Part shown: positions 33,692-43,553 of the stretch, in pieces
Position numbering within the stretch: position 1 is the stretch's first letter
How the letters are laid out: each line of letters begins with the position of its first letter
Assembly: GCA_902560725.1 (NCBI GenBank)
Contig: CACEMR010000003.1
Coordinates: 32,403 to 96,402 of the forward strand
Origin: an uncultured Alphaproteobacteria bacterium
GTDB taxonomy: Bacteria; Pseudomonadota; Alphaproteobacteria; HIMB59; GCA-002718135
Reading direction: 5' to 3'
DNA length: 64,000 bases
Translations under genes and position numbers: made by a program
Notes under the pieces: model-generated
Database searches by the model: none
What the model saw: only the letters and a program-made list of their open reading frames with translations
Told to the model about the DNA's origin: nothing

Positions 33692-36618
33692 AAACCTTTT
33701 ATTTTTTGTTTGTAAGATTTTTCAAAATTAATAATTTTTTCACAATAAATTTTATTTTTATTTCTGAATGTAATTAAATTTGAATCATTACATGTCCCTA
33801 TTTTAAATATATTTGAATTTCCAAATAATTTTTTAAATTTTATAACATTGTTCTTTTTGATTGAGACTACAATTCTACTTTGTGTTTCTGAAAATAAAAA
33901 TTGTTCAATAGAAGATATTGATAGCGATGAAAGATCAATTTCTAAACCATTATTTGATGCAATACCCATTTTAATCAGTGTTATTCCAACACCTCCCAGG
34001 TCAACACCTAAAGCAGAATTAAATAGTTTTAATTTGTTAGCTTTCTCAAAATTTTTGTATAATTTTATAGACTCTTTTGCTTCTACATTAGGTAAATTTG
34101 TTTTTTTAAATCCAAATATTTTTTCGTATTCACTATTTTGTAATTGGTTTTTTGTTTTTCCTATTATGAAAATTAAATCACCAACTTCTGGTGTAATTTT
34201 AGTTAAATAAGAAATTTTATCAACAATACCTATAGAAGAAATTAAAAGAGTAGGAGGAATAGAAATTTTAATAGGATGGCCTTTTTTATTATATCCTTTA
34301 AAATCATTAAACATACTATCTTTGCCGGATATAAAAGGAGTTTGGTAAGCAACTGAATAGTCATAACATCCTCTTGCTGCTTCTTTTAATTGATACAATC
34401 TTTCTGGATCATCAGAACTACACCAACAAAAGTTATCTAAAATAGCTATTTTTTTTAAGTTTGCCCCACTTACAATTAAATTTTTAAATGCTGTATCAAT
34501 TGAACAAGCTGCCATCTGATAGGGATTTGTCTCAGCATATTGTGGGAATGCTGCTTGAGAAAGAGCTATAGTTTTTTCATTATCAAACAAAGGTTTAATT
34601 GCAGTTGAATTACCAAAAACCCTTCCTTTTCCTTGAAGAGGTTTGATAATAGACGTGCCTTGCACCTCATGATCGTATTGTGTAGCTATAAATTCTTTAG
34701 ATACAATATTTGGACTAAGAAGTAATTTATGTAATTTATTGATTAAATTTACATTTTTAATTTGTTTTTTTCTAAGTATATTAATTTTTGGTAAGGACGT
34801 TTTTAAATTTAACTTTGGATAACCTTCATGAAGAAAATCCATATTAAGATTTAAAACTTCTATATTATTATACTTAACAATGGCTTTTTTTTCTTTTGTA
34901 AATTTTCCAATTAAAGTAGCATCAACGCCTCTCTTATTAAAAATTTTTATAACTTTTTTTAAATTTTTAGGCTTAACAGCTAAAGTCATTCTTTCTTGAG
35001 ATTCTGATATCCAAATTTCCCAAGGATATAGACCTGGATATTTTAAAGGTACCTTTTCAAGATCAACAACAAACCCACCACTTTCTTTTGCCATTTCGCC
35101 TATAGATGATGATAAACCTCCAGCTCCATTATCAGTTATGCTAGTATAAAGATCTTTATCACGAAGTTCTGTAATAATTACATCTGACAATTTTTTTTGT
35201 GTTATTGGATCACCTATTTGCACTGCTGTTACAGGACTGTTAGGATCAAGTTCTTCAGATGAAAATGTAGCACCGTGTATTCCATCCTTACCAACTTTGC
35301 CACCAACCATTAGTATAAAATCTCCCGAATTAGCTTTTTTCTTGTGTGATAATTTCCCTTTTATTTTTTTTGGTATTAAACCTACAGTACCGCAAAATAC
35401 CAGAGGTTTCCCTGCAAAACGGTCGTCAAAGTAAATATTCCCTTGAGGAGTTGGGATACCAGAACAATTACCACCAACTCGCACACCACTAATAATACCA
35501 TTAGCAATGTAACTTGCTGGCAGCATTGGATCTTTTTTATTTTTTTGTCTGAACAGTTGATAATCTTTATTTGGAAAAGCAAGATAATAAGCGTAGGTAT
35601 TAGCTATTGGTTTAGCACCTTTTCCAAAACCAAGACAATCTCTATTTACACCAACAATTCCAGTTATAGCTCCTCCAAAAGGGTCAAGTGCAGATGGTGT
35701 ATTATGTGTTTCAACTTTATGACAAACTATCCAATCTTTATTAAATTCAATTCCTCCTGCATTATCTGTAAATAATGAAACACAAAAATTATCCTTTCTT
35801 AATTTGATTATATTTTCAGTTGCTCCTCGTATATATTTTTTAAAAATACCTTCTTTTATATTATCAATTTTAGCTGAAAAGATTTTGTGTTTACAATGCT
35901 CCGACCAAGTTTGTGCTAATGTTTCAATTTCTACATCTGAAGGTTTTCTTTTAATTTTATTAAAATAATTTCTAATAGTTTTAAGTGACTCTATATCTAA
36001 GCCTAGTGTTCCTCTTCTTGATTTATTTTTTTCTTCAATTCCAAGTTTGCCAATCATATTAAGTTCATGATCGGAAATATTTAAATCTACTTCTCTTTTG
36101 ATATATTTTTTATTTATTAATTTTACTTCTTGTAGTTCAAATTTATTTTTTTTAAAAAAATCAATATATTTTTTAAATGGATAAATTTTAATTGTTTGAA
36201 TAAGAGGATTAGCTTCTTTTTTTGATATATTATAAATATTTTTTTTATTACCTTTGATTAAGATTATTTTAGTAGATCCTAGATGAAATTTTTTAAAACT
36301 ATTTTTTAAATTATCACTAATGATTTCTTTAGCTGTACTACCTAAGTTATCAGTTACTCCGGGTAAAAAATTTATTTCTACTACCCAATTAAAATTAGAG
36401 TAATTTGATAATACCTTTACCACATTATCTTTAGTTAAGATTTTTTGTGAAACTTGATTAGATAAAATTCTGCTAATCTGTTTAAATTTACGATTATCTA
36501 ATTTTTTAGAGAACAGATAACCATCAATAATTTTAATTGATTTATTTTTATATTCTTCTTGAAGAGAAGCTTCTCTACCTGTCTTCTCAACTGAGAGAAT
36601 TTGAATTGTATTAGTCAT
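33688..36618 (-). CDS. purL: Phosphoribosylformylglycinamidine synthase, fused PurS-PurL type
   Basis: A 976-residue protein that makes FGAM from FGAR, ATP and ammonia. The small bacterial PurL has about 740 residues and the large PurL about 1300 with a fused glutaminase. Here the first ~200 residues look like PurS-type alpha/beta domains, followed by the synthetase core (TLAQTWSEHCKHK with the catalytic His, ETHNTPSALDPFGGAITG, TDNGAGGLSSS). The glutaminase is separate (purQ). This PurSL architecture is not the usual alphaproteobacterial one, where purS, purQ and purL are separate. No separate purS is seen in the window. Confidence 0.9.
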   Translation of the reverse strand: MTNTIQILSVEKTGREASLQEEYKNKSIKIIDGYLFSKKLDNRKFKQISRILSNQVSQKILTKDNVVKVLSNYSNFNWVVEINFLPGVTDNLGSTAKEIISDNLKNSFKKFHLGSTKIILIKGNKKNIYNISKKEANPLIQTIKIYPFKKYIDFFKKNKFELQEVKLINKKYIKREVDLNISDHELNMIGKLGIEEKNKSRRGTLGLDIESLKTIRNYFNKIKRKPSDVEIETLAQTWSEHCKHKIFSAKIDNIKEGIFKKYIRGATENIIKLRKDNFCVSLFTDNAGGIEFNKDWIVCHKVETHNTPSALDPFGGAITGIVGVNRDCLGFGKGAKPIANTYAYYLAFPNKDYQLFRQKNKKDPMLPASYIANGIISGVRVGGNCSGIPTPQGNIYFDDRFAGKPLVFCGTVGLIPKKIKGKLSHKKKANSGDFILMVGGKVGKDGIHGATFSSEELDPNSPVTAVQIGDPITQKKLSDVIITELRDKDLYTSITDNGAGGLSSSIGEMAKESGGFVVDLEKVPLKYPGLYPWEIWISESQERMTLAVKPKNLKKVIKIFNKRGVDATLIGKFTKEKKAIVKYNNIEVLNLNMDFLHEGYPKLNLKTSLPKINILRKKQIKNVNLINKLHKLLLSPNIVSKEFIATQYDHEVQGTSIIKPLQGKGRVFGNSTAIKPLFDNEKTIALSQAAFPQYAETNPYQMAACSIDTAFKNLIVSGANLKKIAILDNFCWCSSDDPERLYQLKEAARGCYDYSVAYQTPFISGKDSMFNDFKGYNKKGHPIKISIPPTLLISSIGIVDKISYLTKITPEVGDLIFIIGKTKNQLQNSEYEKIFGFKKTNLPNVEAKESIKLYKNFEKANKLKLFNSALGVDLGGVGITLIKMGIASNNGLEIDLSSLSISSIEQFLFSETQSRIVVSIKKNNVIKFKKLFGNSNIFKIGTCNDSNLITFRNKNKIYCEKIINFEKSYKQKIKGL

Positions 36619-36625
36619 TATGAGT

Positions 36626-36675
36626 ACGAATCAATTTAATTTAATGTATTAATAGTTTACTCAATAACGATTCGT
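36626..36675. promoter_or_regulatory. Inverted repeat with two CcrM (GANTC) sites between divergent pur genes
   Basis: The 73-base gap between purL and purM holds ACGAATC (36626-36632) and its complement GATTCGT (36669-36675), 36 bases apart. Each arm lies close to one of the two starts and each contains a GANTC site. They could be paired operators for the two divergent promoters, or mark cell-cycle methylation control. A GATTC also occurs in the guaB-purE gap. The repeat is seen; the function is inferred. Confidence 0.4.
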
Positions 36676-36691
36676 TTAAAACTAATTAAAT

Positions 36692-37726
36692 ATGACAACA
36701 TATAAAGAAGCAGGGGTAGATATTGATTCAACTGATGCCCTAGTCAAAAATATTTCTTCGTTAAGCAAAACGACAAATCGTAAAGGTAATTTTGATGAAA
36801 TAGGAGGATTTGGGGGCATTTTTGACTTAAAAAAATCTGGTTATACTGATCCTTTGTTAGTTTCTGGGACTGATGGAATAGGAACTAAAATACTCTTAGG
36901 TATTGAAACAGATATTTTAGAAGGATTAGGTCATGATCTTGTTGGAATGTGTTTGAATGATATTTTATGCCACGGTGCTGAACCTCTTTTCTTTCTTGAT
37001 TACTATGCATCTTCAAAAGTTGATAAAAATTCTTTTTTAAAAATTATTAAAAGTATCACTGAAGCTTGTAAGATTAATAGTTGTTCCCTTTTAGGTGGTG
37101 AGACTGCTGAAATGCCAGGTCTATATAAAGAAAACGATTTTGATTTTGCGGGTTTTTGTGTAGGTGCAGTAGAAAGAAATAAAATTTTACCTAAGAAAGA
37201 GCTGATGAAGGAAGGCGATTTACTTTATGGGTTAAAGTCCTCTGGTTTTCATTCTAATGGTTATTCACTAATTAGAAAAGTAATCAAAGATAGTAAATTA
37301 GATCTTAGTAAGCCAACTGAGTTTCAATCAAGTTTTAAAACAATTTCTGAAGCCTTGATGACGCCCACATTACTATATTATCCAATGCTAAAAAACATAT
37401 TAAAAAAAAATTACATAACAGGCATATCCCATATAACTGGCGGAGGTTTAACAGGTAACGTTCCACGAATGCTTCCTGATAATTTGTCTGCTACAATAGA
37501 TAAAAAATTTGTGTGCTGTGATGAAATCTTTAAATGGTTTCAAGAATTAGCAAATATGTCTAATGAAGAAATGCTGAAAACTTTTAATTGCGGTCTCGGT
37601 TTAGTTATTACTATTTCAAAGAAAGATTATAAAAATTTTGAATATTTAATTAAAACAGAAAATTTGGATATTTTTGAAATAGGCAGACTAGAAGTTAATG
37701 AAAATTCAAGGTGTTCTATTAGTTGA
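36692..37726 (+). CDS. purM: Phosphoribosylformylglycinamidine cyclo-ligase
   Basis: AIR synthetase, fifth step of purine synthesis. The 344 residues begin MTTYKEAGVDIDSTDALV and show SGTDGIGTKILLG, GGETAEMPGLY and ITGGGLTGNVPRMLP. It is the first gene of the plus-strand run purM-purN-purF-purD-purC, divergent from purL, and overlaps purN by 4 bases. Confidence 0.97.
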   Translation: MTTYKEAGVDIDSTDALVKNISSLSKTTNRKGNFDEIGGFGGIFDLKKSGYTDPLLVSGTDGIGTKILLGIETDILEGLGHDLVGMCLNDILCHGAEPLFFLDYYASSKVDKNSFLKIIKSITEACKINSCSLLGGETAEMPGLYKENDFDFAGFCVGAVERNKILPKKELMKEGDLLYGLKSSGFHSNGYSLIRKVIKDSKLDLSKPTEFQSSFKTISEALMTPTLLYYPMLKNILKKNYITGISHITGGGLTGNVPRMLPDNLSATIDKKFVCCDEIFKWFQELANMSNEEMLKTFNCGLGLVITISKKDYKNFEYLIKTENLDIFEIGRLEVNENSRCSIS

Positions 37727-38292
37727 AAAAAATACAGGCAGCTATATTTATTTCAGGAAGAGGTTCAAATTTAGAATCATTAATTAAATCATCTCGCAAA
37801 AAACAAAGTTTAGTCAATATACAATTAGTGATTTCAAATAACTCTAAAGCTAAAGGATTGTTAATTGCAAAAAAATATAAAATTCCATTAATTTACTCTT
37901 TTCCAAAAAAAAATTTTGAAAAAAAAATTAGTAAATATTTAAAGAATATAGACATCATTTGTTTAGCAGGTTTTATGCAAGTTTTAGACTCTAGATTTGT
38001 AAAAAAATGGACAAGAAGATTAATAAACATTCACCCATCTTATTTACCGTCATTTAAAGGATTAAACGCCCAAGATCAGGCTATTAGAGCAAAAGCTAAA
38101 TATTCAGGTTGCACTGTTCATTATGTCACCTCCAAAATTGACTCTGGTAAGATAATATTGCAAAAAAAAGTGAAGATTTTAAACAAAGATAATACCGAAT
38201 CACTCTCAAAAAAAATATTGTTAGAGGAGCACATGATTTATCCTAAGGCACTACAAAAAATAGCAAAAAAGATTTTGGAAAAGAAAAGCTAA
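37723..38292 (+). CDS. purN: Phosphoribosylglycinamide formyltransferase (folate-dependent)
   Basis: GAR transformylase, third step of purine synthesis. The 189 residues show ISGRGSNLESLIKS, the catalytic Asn/His/Asp region INIHPSYLPSFKGLNAQ, and GCTVHYVTSKIDSGKIILQ. It starts at a TTG that overlaps the purM TGA, so translation is probably coupled. purF follows after one base. Confidence 0.96.
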   Translation: MKKIQAAIFISGRGSNLESLIKSSRKKQSLVNIQLVISNNSKAKGLLIAKKYKIPLIYSFPKKNFEKKISKYLKNIDIICLAGFMQVLDSRFVKKWTRRLINIHPSYLPSFKGLNAQDQAIRAKAKYSGCTVHYVTSKIDSGKIILQKKVKILNKDNTESLSKKILLEEHMIYPKALQKIAKKILEKKS

Positions 38293-38293
38293 A

Positions 38294-39775
38294 ATGAAAA
38301 ATAGTTTATTAGGTAAACTAAAATTTACTCACACACATTTCCCGCGTTTAAATGAAGAATGTGGTATTTTTGGTGTAAGTGGATCTAAAGATGCCGCAAC
38401 TTTAACTGCTTTGGGATTACATGCTTTGCAACACAGGGGTCAAGAGGGCTGTGGAATTGTTACTTATGATGGAAAATCATATCATTCTGAAAGGAAATTT
38501 GGCCTAGTTGGCGATAATTTTACAAAAAAACAATCACTCGAAAAATTAAAAGGAAAAATCGCTATAGGTCATAACAGATATTCAACAACGGGTGGTGAAA
38601 CTATAAGAAATATTCAACCATTTTATGCTGACCTTCATGGAGGTGCGATAAGTATTGCTCATAACGGCAATTTAACAAATGCACTTTTATTAAGAGAGCG
38701 AATGGTTCGTGAAGGAGCAATATTTCAGACAACTTCAGATACAGAAACAATAGTTCAATTAGTTGCTAGATCTAAAAAAACTGAAATTGTTGATAAAATT
38801 ATTGATACCTTATTACAAATTCAAGGTGGTTTTGCACTTTCTATTATTGCAAATGGAATGCTCATTGGTGCAAGAGATCCCCATGGTATTCGTCCACTTG
38901 TATTAGGAAAATTAAAAAATGCCTTTATTCTTGCATCTGAGACATGCGCTTTAGATATAATTGGAGCAAAATTTGTTCGTGAAATTGAAAATGGTGAGGT
39001 GGTAATTATAACAGATGGTAAAGTTAAAAGTAGACGACCATTTCCAAAAAAACAACAACGTCCTTGTGTTTTTGAGTACATTTATTTTTCTCGACCAGAT
39101 AGTATTTTAAAAAATAAAACAGCATATGAATATAGAAAAAACTTAGGAACCCATCTTGCAAAAGAATTAGATATTAAACCAGATGTTGTTGTCCCTGTCC
39201 CTGACTCAGGAGTTCCAGCTGCACTTGGTTTTAGTCAAGAATCTAAAATACCTTTTGAGCTTGGTTTAATTAGAAATCATTATGTGGGAAGGACATTCAT
39301 TGAACCTACACAACAAATAAGAAGTCTAGGTGTAAAATTAAAATTAAATCCAAATCAAAGTTCTATTAAAAATAAAAAGGTTGTTTTGATTGATGACTCT
39401 TTAGTCCGGGGAACGACTTCAACTAAAATAATTAAAATGCTTCATGATTTTGGAGCAAAAGAAGTACACATGAGAATCGCTTCACCAGCAATTAAATATC
39501 CTGATTTTTATGGTGTTGATACGCCCACACAAGAGGAATTACTTGCTGCAAATAAAAACTTAGAAGAGATGTGTGATTACATTGGTGCAAAATCACTTAA
39601 GTTTTTATCATTAGATGGTCTTTATAAAGCTCTGGGATTTGATAAAAGAGATAAAGATAATCCTCAATTTACCGATCATTATTTTACAGGAGAATATCCT
39701 GTTAGACCTTTAGATTATTTGAATGATGAAAACTTAAAAAAACTATCATTTTTAAGTCTTGCTTCAAACAATTAA
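38294..39775 (+). CDS. purF: Amidophosphoribosyltransferase
   Basis: First committed step of purine synthesis. The 493 residues have an N-terminal nucleophile domain; the catalytic Cys is C23 in NEECGIFGV, so a 22-residue propeptide must be removed. The glutaminase part shows ALQHRGQEGCGI and IAIGHNRYSTTGG. The phosphoribosyltransferase part has the PRPP motif VVLIDDSLVRGTTS. Propeptide processing in this family goes with an iron-sulfur cluster; Cys residues for it are not obvious here apart from CVFEYIYFSRPDS and MCDY. Confidence 0.96.
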   Translation: MKNSLLGKLKFTHTHFPRLNEECGIFGVSGSKDAATLTALGLHALQHRGQEGCGIVTYDGKSYHSERKFGLVGDNFTKKQSLEKLKGKIAIGHNRYSTTGGETIRNIQPFYADLHGGAISIAHNGNLTNALLLRERMVREGAIFQTTSDTETIVQLVARSKKTEIVDKIIDTLLQIQGGFALSIIANGMLIGARDPHGIRPLVLGKLKNAFILASETCALDIIGAKFVREIENGEVVIITDGKVKSRRPFPKKQQRPCVFEYIYFSRPDSILKNKTAYEYRKNLGTHLAKELDIKPDVVVPVPDSGVPAALGFSQESKIPFELGLIRNHYVGRTFIEPTQQIRSLGVKLKLNPNQSSIKNKKVVLIDDSLVRGTTSTKIIKMLHDFGAKEVHMRIASPAIKYPDFYGVDTPTQEELLAANKNLEEMCDYIGAKSLKFLSLDGLYKALGFDKRDKDNPQFTDHYFTGEYPVRPLDYLNDENLKKLSFLSLASNN

Positions 39776-39795
39776 TAAATGAATTATATTTTTTC

Positions 39796-41073
39796 ATGAA
39801 CGTTCTCGTAATTGGTAATGGTGGAAGAGAACACGCACTATGTTATGGTATAAAACAATCTCCAAATTGTTCTAATTTATATTGTATACCAGGTAGTGAT
39901 GCTATTAGTGAAATTGCTTCATCTATTAAGATTGAAGTTGATGATCATGATGCTATCCTGAAATATTGTTTAGAAAGTAAAATAGATCTTGTAGTTATAG
40001 GCCCTGAACTGCCTTTAACTCAAGGTTTGTCAAATCGTTTGATTAATAATTCTATATTAGTCTTTGGCCCTGACCAGATGGGGGCTGAGCTAGAAAAATC
40101 AAAAAAATTTACAAAAGATATTTGTAAAAAATTAAATATTGCAACAGCTGCTTATGATGTATTTGAAAATTATGATGACGCTTTAACTTTTTGTCAAAAC
40201 CAATCCTATCCTTTAGTTATTAAAGCCGATGGTTTAGCTGCTGGAAAAGGGGTTATTATTTGTGAAAAAATTGATGATGCAAAAGATGCACTTATTAAAT
40301 GTTTCAAAGAGAATTCTTTTGGTGATGCTGGTTCAGTTGTTGTTATTGAAGAGTTTTTAGTTGGTGAAGAGGTAAGTTTATTTTCACTTGTCGATAAAAA
40401 TGGATTTGTTTTACCGCTTACAACAGCACAAGATCATAAAAAAATTTTAGAAGGAGAAAAAGGTTTAAATACTGGTGGTATGGGTGCCTACACACCTGTT
40501 CCCTCTATTTCATCAAACAAAATGCATGAATTATCTAAAATATTTATTGAGCCCATTGTTCAATATCTTGCTCAAAAAGGAATAAATTATCAAGGTATGT
40601 TTTATGCAGGATTAATAGTAACAGAAGAAGGTCCAAATTTACTCGAAATCAATGTTCGTTTTGGTGATCCTGAAACCCAGGCAATCATACCACTTTTAGA
40701 AACAGATTTGTTAGAACTGCTTCATGCCTCAGCAACAGGGAGCTTAAATGAAATAGAAAAAATTAAGTGGAAAAATGATTACGCCATGACAATAGTGATG
40801 GCTACTAATGGTTATCCTGAGGATTATAAAAAATTGACACTAATTAGTAATTTGGAAAATCTTTTTTTAAGAAAAGATGACTATCTTTTTCATGCAGGAA
40901 CAACTCTTAGAAAACATAAATGGCTTTCTAATGGTGGTCGGGTATTAAATATCTCTAGTACAGGTAAAGATTTAAAAACTATCAGACAAAATATTCATAA
41001 AGTTATCGATCAAATTACTTGGGATGAAGGATATTATCGAAAAGATATTGGTTGGAGATATATTGATGAATAA
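39796..41073 (+). CDS. purD: Phosphoribosylamine-glycine ligase
   Basis: GAR synthetase, second step of purine synthesis. It is an ATP-grasp enzyme of 425 residues, with the start MNVLVIGNGGREHAL, KADGLAAGKGV, TGGMGAYTPVP and the metal-binding LLEINVRFGDPETQ. The end overlaps purC by 8 bases. It is preceded by a 20-base gap after purF. Confidence 0.97.
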   Translation: MNVLVIGNGGREHALCYGIKQSPNCSNLYCIPGSDAISEIASSIKIEVDDHDAILKYCLESKIDLVVIGPELPLTQGLSNRLINNSILVFGPDQMGAELEKSKKFTKDICKKLNIATAAYDVFENYDDALTFCQNQSYPLVIKADGLAAGKGVIICEKIDDAKDALIKCFKENSFGDAGSVVVIEEFLVGEEVSLFSLVDKNGFVLPLTTAQDHKKILEGEKGLNTGGMGAYTPVPSISSNKMHELSKIFIEPIVQYLAQKGINYQGMFYAGLIVTEEGPNLLEINVRFGDPETQAIIPLLETDLLELLHASATGSLNEIEKIKWKNDYAMTIVMATNGYPEDYKKLTLISNLENLFLRKDDYLFHAGTTLRKHKWLSNGGRVLNISSTGKDLKTIRQNIHKVIDQITWDEGYYRKDIGWRYIDE

Positions 41074-41971
41074 TTCATTATTAGTTGAAGGGAAAACAAA
41101 AATTATTGAGAATACAAATGATCAAAATATTATTCGAATTGTAACAAAAGATTTTTTAACAGGAGGGGATGCAGCGAAGAAAGAGGAAATCAAAGATATT
41201 GGAATGCACAAGACAAAACAAACGAGTAATGTATTTAGTATGCTAACTCATGCAGGTATTGCAACATCATTTATTGAACAAGACTCCCCGAATAGCCTTT
41301 TAAGTTATAACTGTAATATGCTTTCTTTAGAATTTGTAGTTAGACGTTATGCGTGGGGAAGTTATTTAAGTAGAAATAATCAATTTTCAAAAGATATTGT
41401 TAATCCACATCGTTTTGAAAATTTAGTTTGGGAAATATTTCACAAAGCAGCTGTTGTAATGCCTCCTCATGTTCCAGAACCTGTTCAAATGGATGAGAGT
41501 GAAGCTAGAAGACAATTTTTAAAAGATGGAAAATGGGAAGAGGGTGTGTTTACGGATCCTTTTGTAAAAACTGGAGAAGAGTGGGAATTATTTTCTGCAA
41601 AAAAACCTATTACTGGAAATAGTTTAATGAAAACCAAAAAATTATTGTCTGATCAAGAATTAGAAATAGCTATTAATGGAATTATTCTTCCAAGTTTTGA
41701 GCTTATTGAAGACAAATGGAAAAATATAAAGACAATTGATGGTCCTATACATTTAGTTGATATTAAGTTTGAGCTTGGTTTTAAATTATTGGATAATTCT
41801 CTAGTTTTATCTGATGTTGTTGATAATGATAGTTGGCGAATATGGCCTGGAGGCGATCCAACTAAACAATTAGATAAACAATCTTTTCGTGAAGGAGAAG
41901 ACTTAATTAATGTTGCCAATAAATATCAACTCGTAACACAATTAACTGATCAATTTAATATAAGTTTATAA
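41066..41971 (+). CDS. purC: SAICAR synthase, long (about 300-residue) type
   Basis: Joins CAIR and aspartate in purine synthesis. The start ATG at 41066 has GGAG 8 bases upstream and gives LVEGKTKII near the N-terminus. The core shows EFVVRRYAWGSYLSRN and PIHLVDIKFELG and the metal region DVVDNDSWRIWPGGDPTKQLDKQSFR. At 301 residues it is longer than the usual ~240-250-residue bacterial PurC. It carries an extra segment (PPHVPEPVQMDESEARR) and resembles the yeast ADE1-like type in length. This adds to the unusual character of the whole cluster. Confidence 0.93.
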   Translation: MNNSLLVEGKTKIIENTNDQNIIRIVTKDFLTGGDAAKKEEIKDIGMHKTKQTSNVFSMLTHAGIATSFIEQDSPNSLLSYNCNMLSLEFVVRRYAWGSYLSRNNQFSKDIVNPHRFENLVWEIFHKAAVVMPPHVPEPVQMDESEARRQFLKDGKWEEGVFTDPFVKTGEEWELFSAKKPITGNSLMKTKKLLSDQELEIAINGIILPSFELIEDKWKNIKTIDGPIHLVDIKFELGFKLLDNSLVLSDVVDNDSWRIWPGGDPTKQLDKQSFREGEDLINVANKYQLVTQLTDQFNISL

Positions 41972-41972
41972 A

Positions 41973-43016
41973 TTATTTTTTAATAATTGTTATATGACCC
42001 ATTTTTCTTTTATTTTTAATTTCTGTTTTTAAATAGTCATAAAAAAATTCATTATCATTAAATGTTTTATTTCTATAAGGCGTAATATCATCACCAATTA
42101 AATTAATCATTTTGGCGTTAAATATTTTTTTTGTTTCAATTTTTTCTAAGCCACATACTGCTCGTACATGATTTTCAAATTGACTAATATTATGAGAGTT
42201 CATTGTAAGATGTCCAGAATTATGAACACGAGGAGCAATTTCGTTGGCATATAAATTATCATCTTCATCAATAAAAAATTCTACACATAACGTTCCAATA
42301 TAATCTAGTTTTTCTACAACTTGTTTTGCCCACTCAATTGATTGTGTTCGAATATTATCAGGAATATCACTTGGTATTGTTGAATATTTTAAAATTTGTT
42401 CTTCATGCACATTCTCAATAGGGTCATAGATTTCATAATTATTTTGATTATACCTTGTAATGACGACAGAAATTTCTTTTTTAAGATGAATGAATTTTTC
42501 TAAGATATATTCTTTTGTAAAATCAATCTCGTCAGTAACATCATCTAGAGTGTTTAATTTATACTGACCTTTACCATCGTATCCTAACGTTGTTGTTTTT
42601 AACAAACCAGGAAGCAAGTTTACATTTTCACTTAAATCTTTTTGATTTCTGACAGTCACATATTTTGTTGTTGTTATATTATTTTCATTAAGAAAATTTT
42701 TTTCTGTTTCCCGGTGTTGAATGAGTTTATTAATTTCTGGGTTTGGTAAAACTTTTTTCTTTTTATTAATTTTTTTTAATATTTTAAAGGGAATATTTTC
42801 AAATTCATATGTAACAAGATCAACTTCATTAATAAAATTTTTTATCGTTGTATCATCATCATACTGACCAAAAATAAATTTAGTAGCAAAATGTTTTCCA
42901 GGTGCATCAGGATCATCACTTAATATGACGGTTTGTATATCTATTTTTTTTGCAGCATCTGCTAAGAGACTTCCTAATTGTCCACCACCGATAATGCCAA
43001 GCGTGGGTTTATTCAT
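41973..43016 (-). CDS. purK: N5-carboxyaminoimidazole ribonucleotide synthase
   Basis: ATP-grasp enzyme that turns AIR and bicarbonate into N5-CAIR, which PurE then rearranges. The 347 residues start PTLGIIGGGQLGSLLADAAK and show VTYEFENIP, LKTTTLGYDGKGQ and NEIAPRVHNSGHLT. It is last in the minus-strand run guaB-purE-purK and is convergent with purC (one base between the two stops). Confidence 0.96.
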   Translation of the reverse strand: MNKPTLGIIGGGQLGSLLADAAKKIDIQTVILSDDPDAPGKHFATKFIFGQYDDDTTIKNFINEVDLVTYEFENIPFKILKKINKKKKVLPNPEINKLIQHRETEKNFLNENNITTTKYVTVRNQKDLSENVNLLPGLLKTTTLGYDGKGQYKLNTLDDVTDEIDFTKEYILEKFIHLKKEISVVITRYNQNNYEIYDPIENVHEEQILKYSTIPSDIPDNIRTQSIEWAKQVVEKLDYIGTLCVEFFIDEDDNLYANEIAPRVHNSGHLTMNSHNISQFENHVRAVCGLEKIETKKIFNAKMINLIGDDITPYRNKTFNDNEFFYDYLKTEIKNKRKMGHITIIKK

Positions 43017-43019
43017 GAT

Positions 43020-43511
43020 TTATGGTTTTTGTTTAACAGCTTTTGATTGTTTACTTCGATAATTTTTTAAATTTTTTTTAATATCTTTATTCGTAAGGGC
43101 AATAATGGATGCTGCATATAAACCTGCATTCATTGCTCCGTCCTCACCGATTGCAACACTTCCAACAGGAATTCCTTTTGGCATTTGCACTATTGATAAT
43201 AAACTATCTAATCCTTTTAATTTACGACTTTCTACAGGTACGCCGATTACGGGTATGGTTGTTAAAGATGCAATCATTCCTGGTAAATGTGCAGAACCTC
43301 CTGCACCGGCAATAATGACAGAAATATTATTGTCTTCAGCCGCTTTGGCAAATTTAAACATTCTCTCTGGTGTTCGGTGTGCAGAAACAATTTTGGTTTG
43401 AAACTTAACTTTCAGTAATTTTAAAATTTTTTCACAATTTTTCATGGTAGTGTGATCAGATTTACTACCCATCACAATTACTACCTTATGTTTTGTTGAT
43501 GCTGAAGTCAT
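43020..43511 (-). CDS. purE: N5-CAIR mutase, class I PurE
   Basis: The 163-residue enzyme shows [26 protein letters not shown] (catalytic His) and [16 protein letters not shown]. With purK next door it is the bacterial class I mutase. It lies 3 bases before purK and 42 bases after guaB. The long open frames antisense to it are shadows. Confidence 0.97.
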   Translation of the reverse strand: MTSASTKHKVVIVMGSKSDHTTMKNCEKILKLLKVKFQTKIVSAHRTPERMFKFAKAAEDNNISVIIAGAGGSAHLPGMIASLTTIPVIGVPVESRKLKGLDSLLSIVQMPKGIPVGSVAIGEDGAMNAGLYAASIIALTNKDIKKNLKNYRSKQSKAVKQKP

Positions 43512-43522
43512 TTTTGTTTTAT

Positions 43523-43550
43523 TGTATCAATTCAATGATGATTCGATACA
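43523..43550. promoter_or_regulatory. Inverted repeat between guaB and purE with a GANTC site
   Basis: TGTATC (43523-43528) and GATACA (43545-43550) form a 6-bp inverted repeat 16 bases apart, with a CcrM site GATTC (43540-43544) inside. The 42-base gap suggests a separate purE-purK promoter or operator. The element is short and could be chance. Confidence 0.3.
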
Positions 43551-43553
43551 TTA

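Noticed and set aside
35443-35775. A 110-codon plus-strand frame inside purL
   Set aside because: Its composition (strings of Thr, Ser, Ile) is that of a complement of a coding gene, and purL is intact over the same bases.
43105-43401. Long open frames antisense to purE
   Set aside because: They are low-complexity shadows of the intact purE gene with no ribosome site and no recognisable protein pattern.
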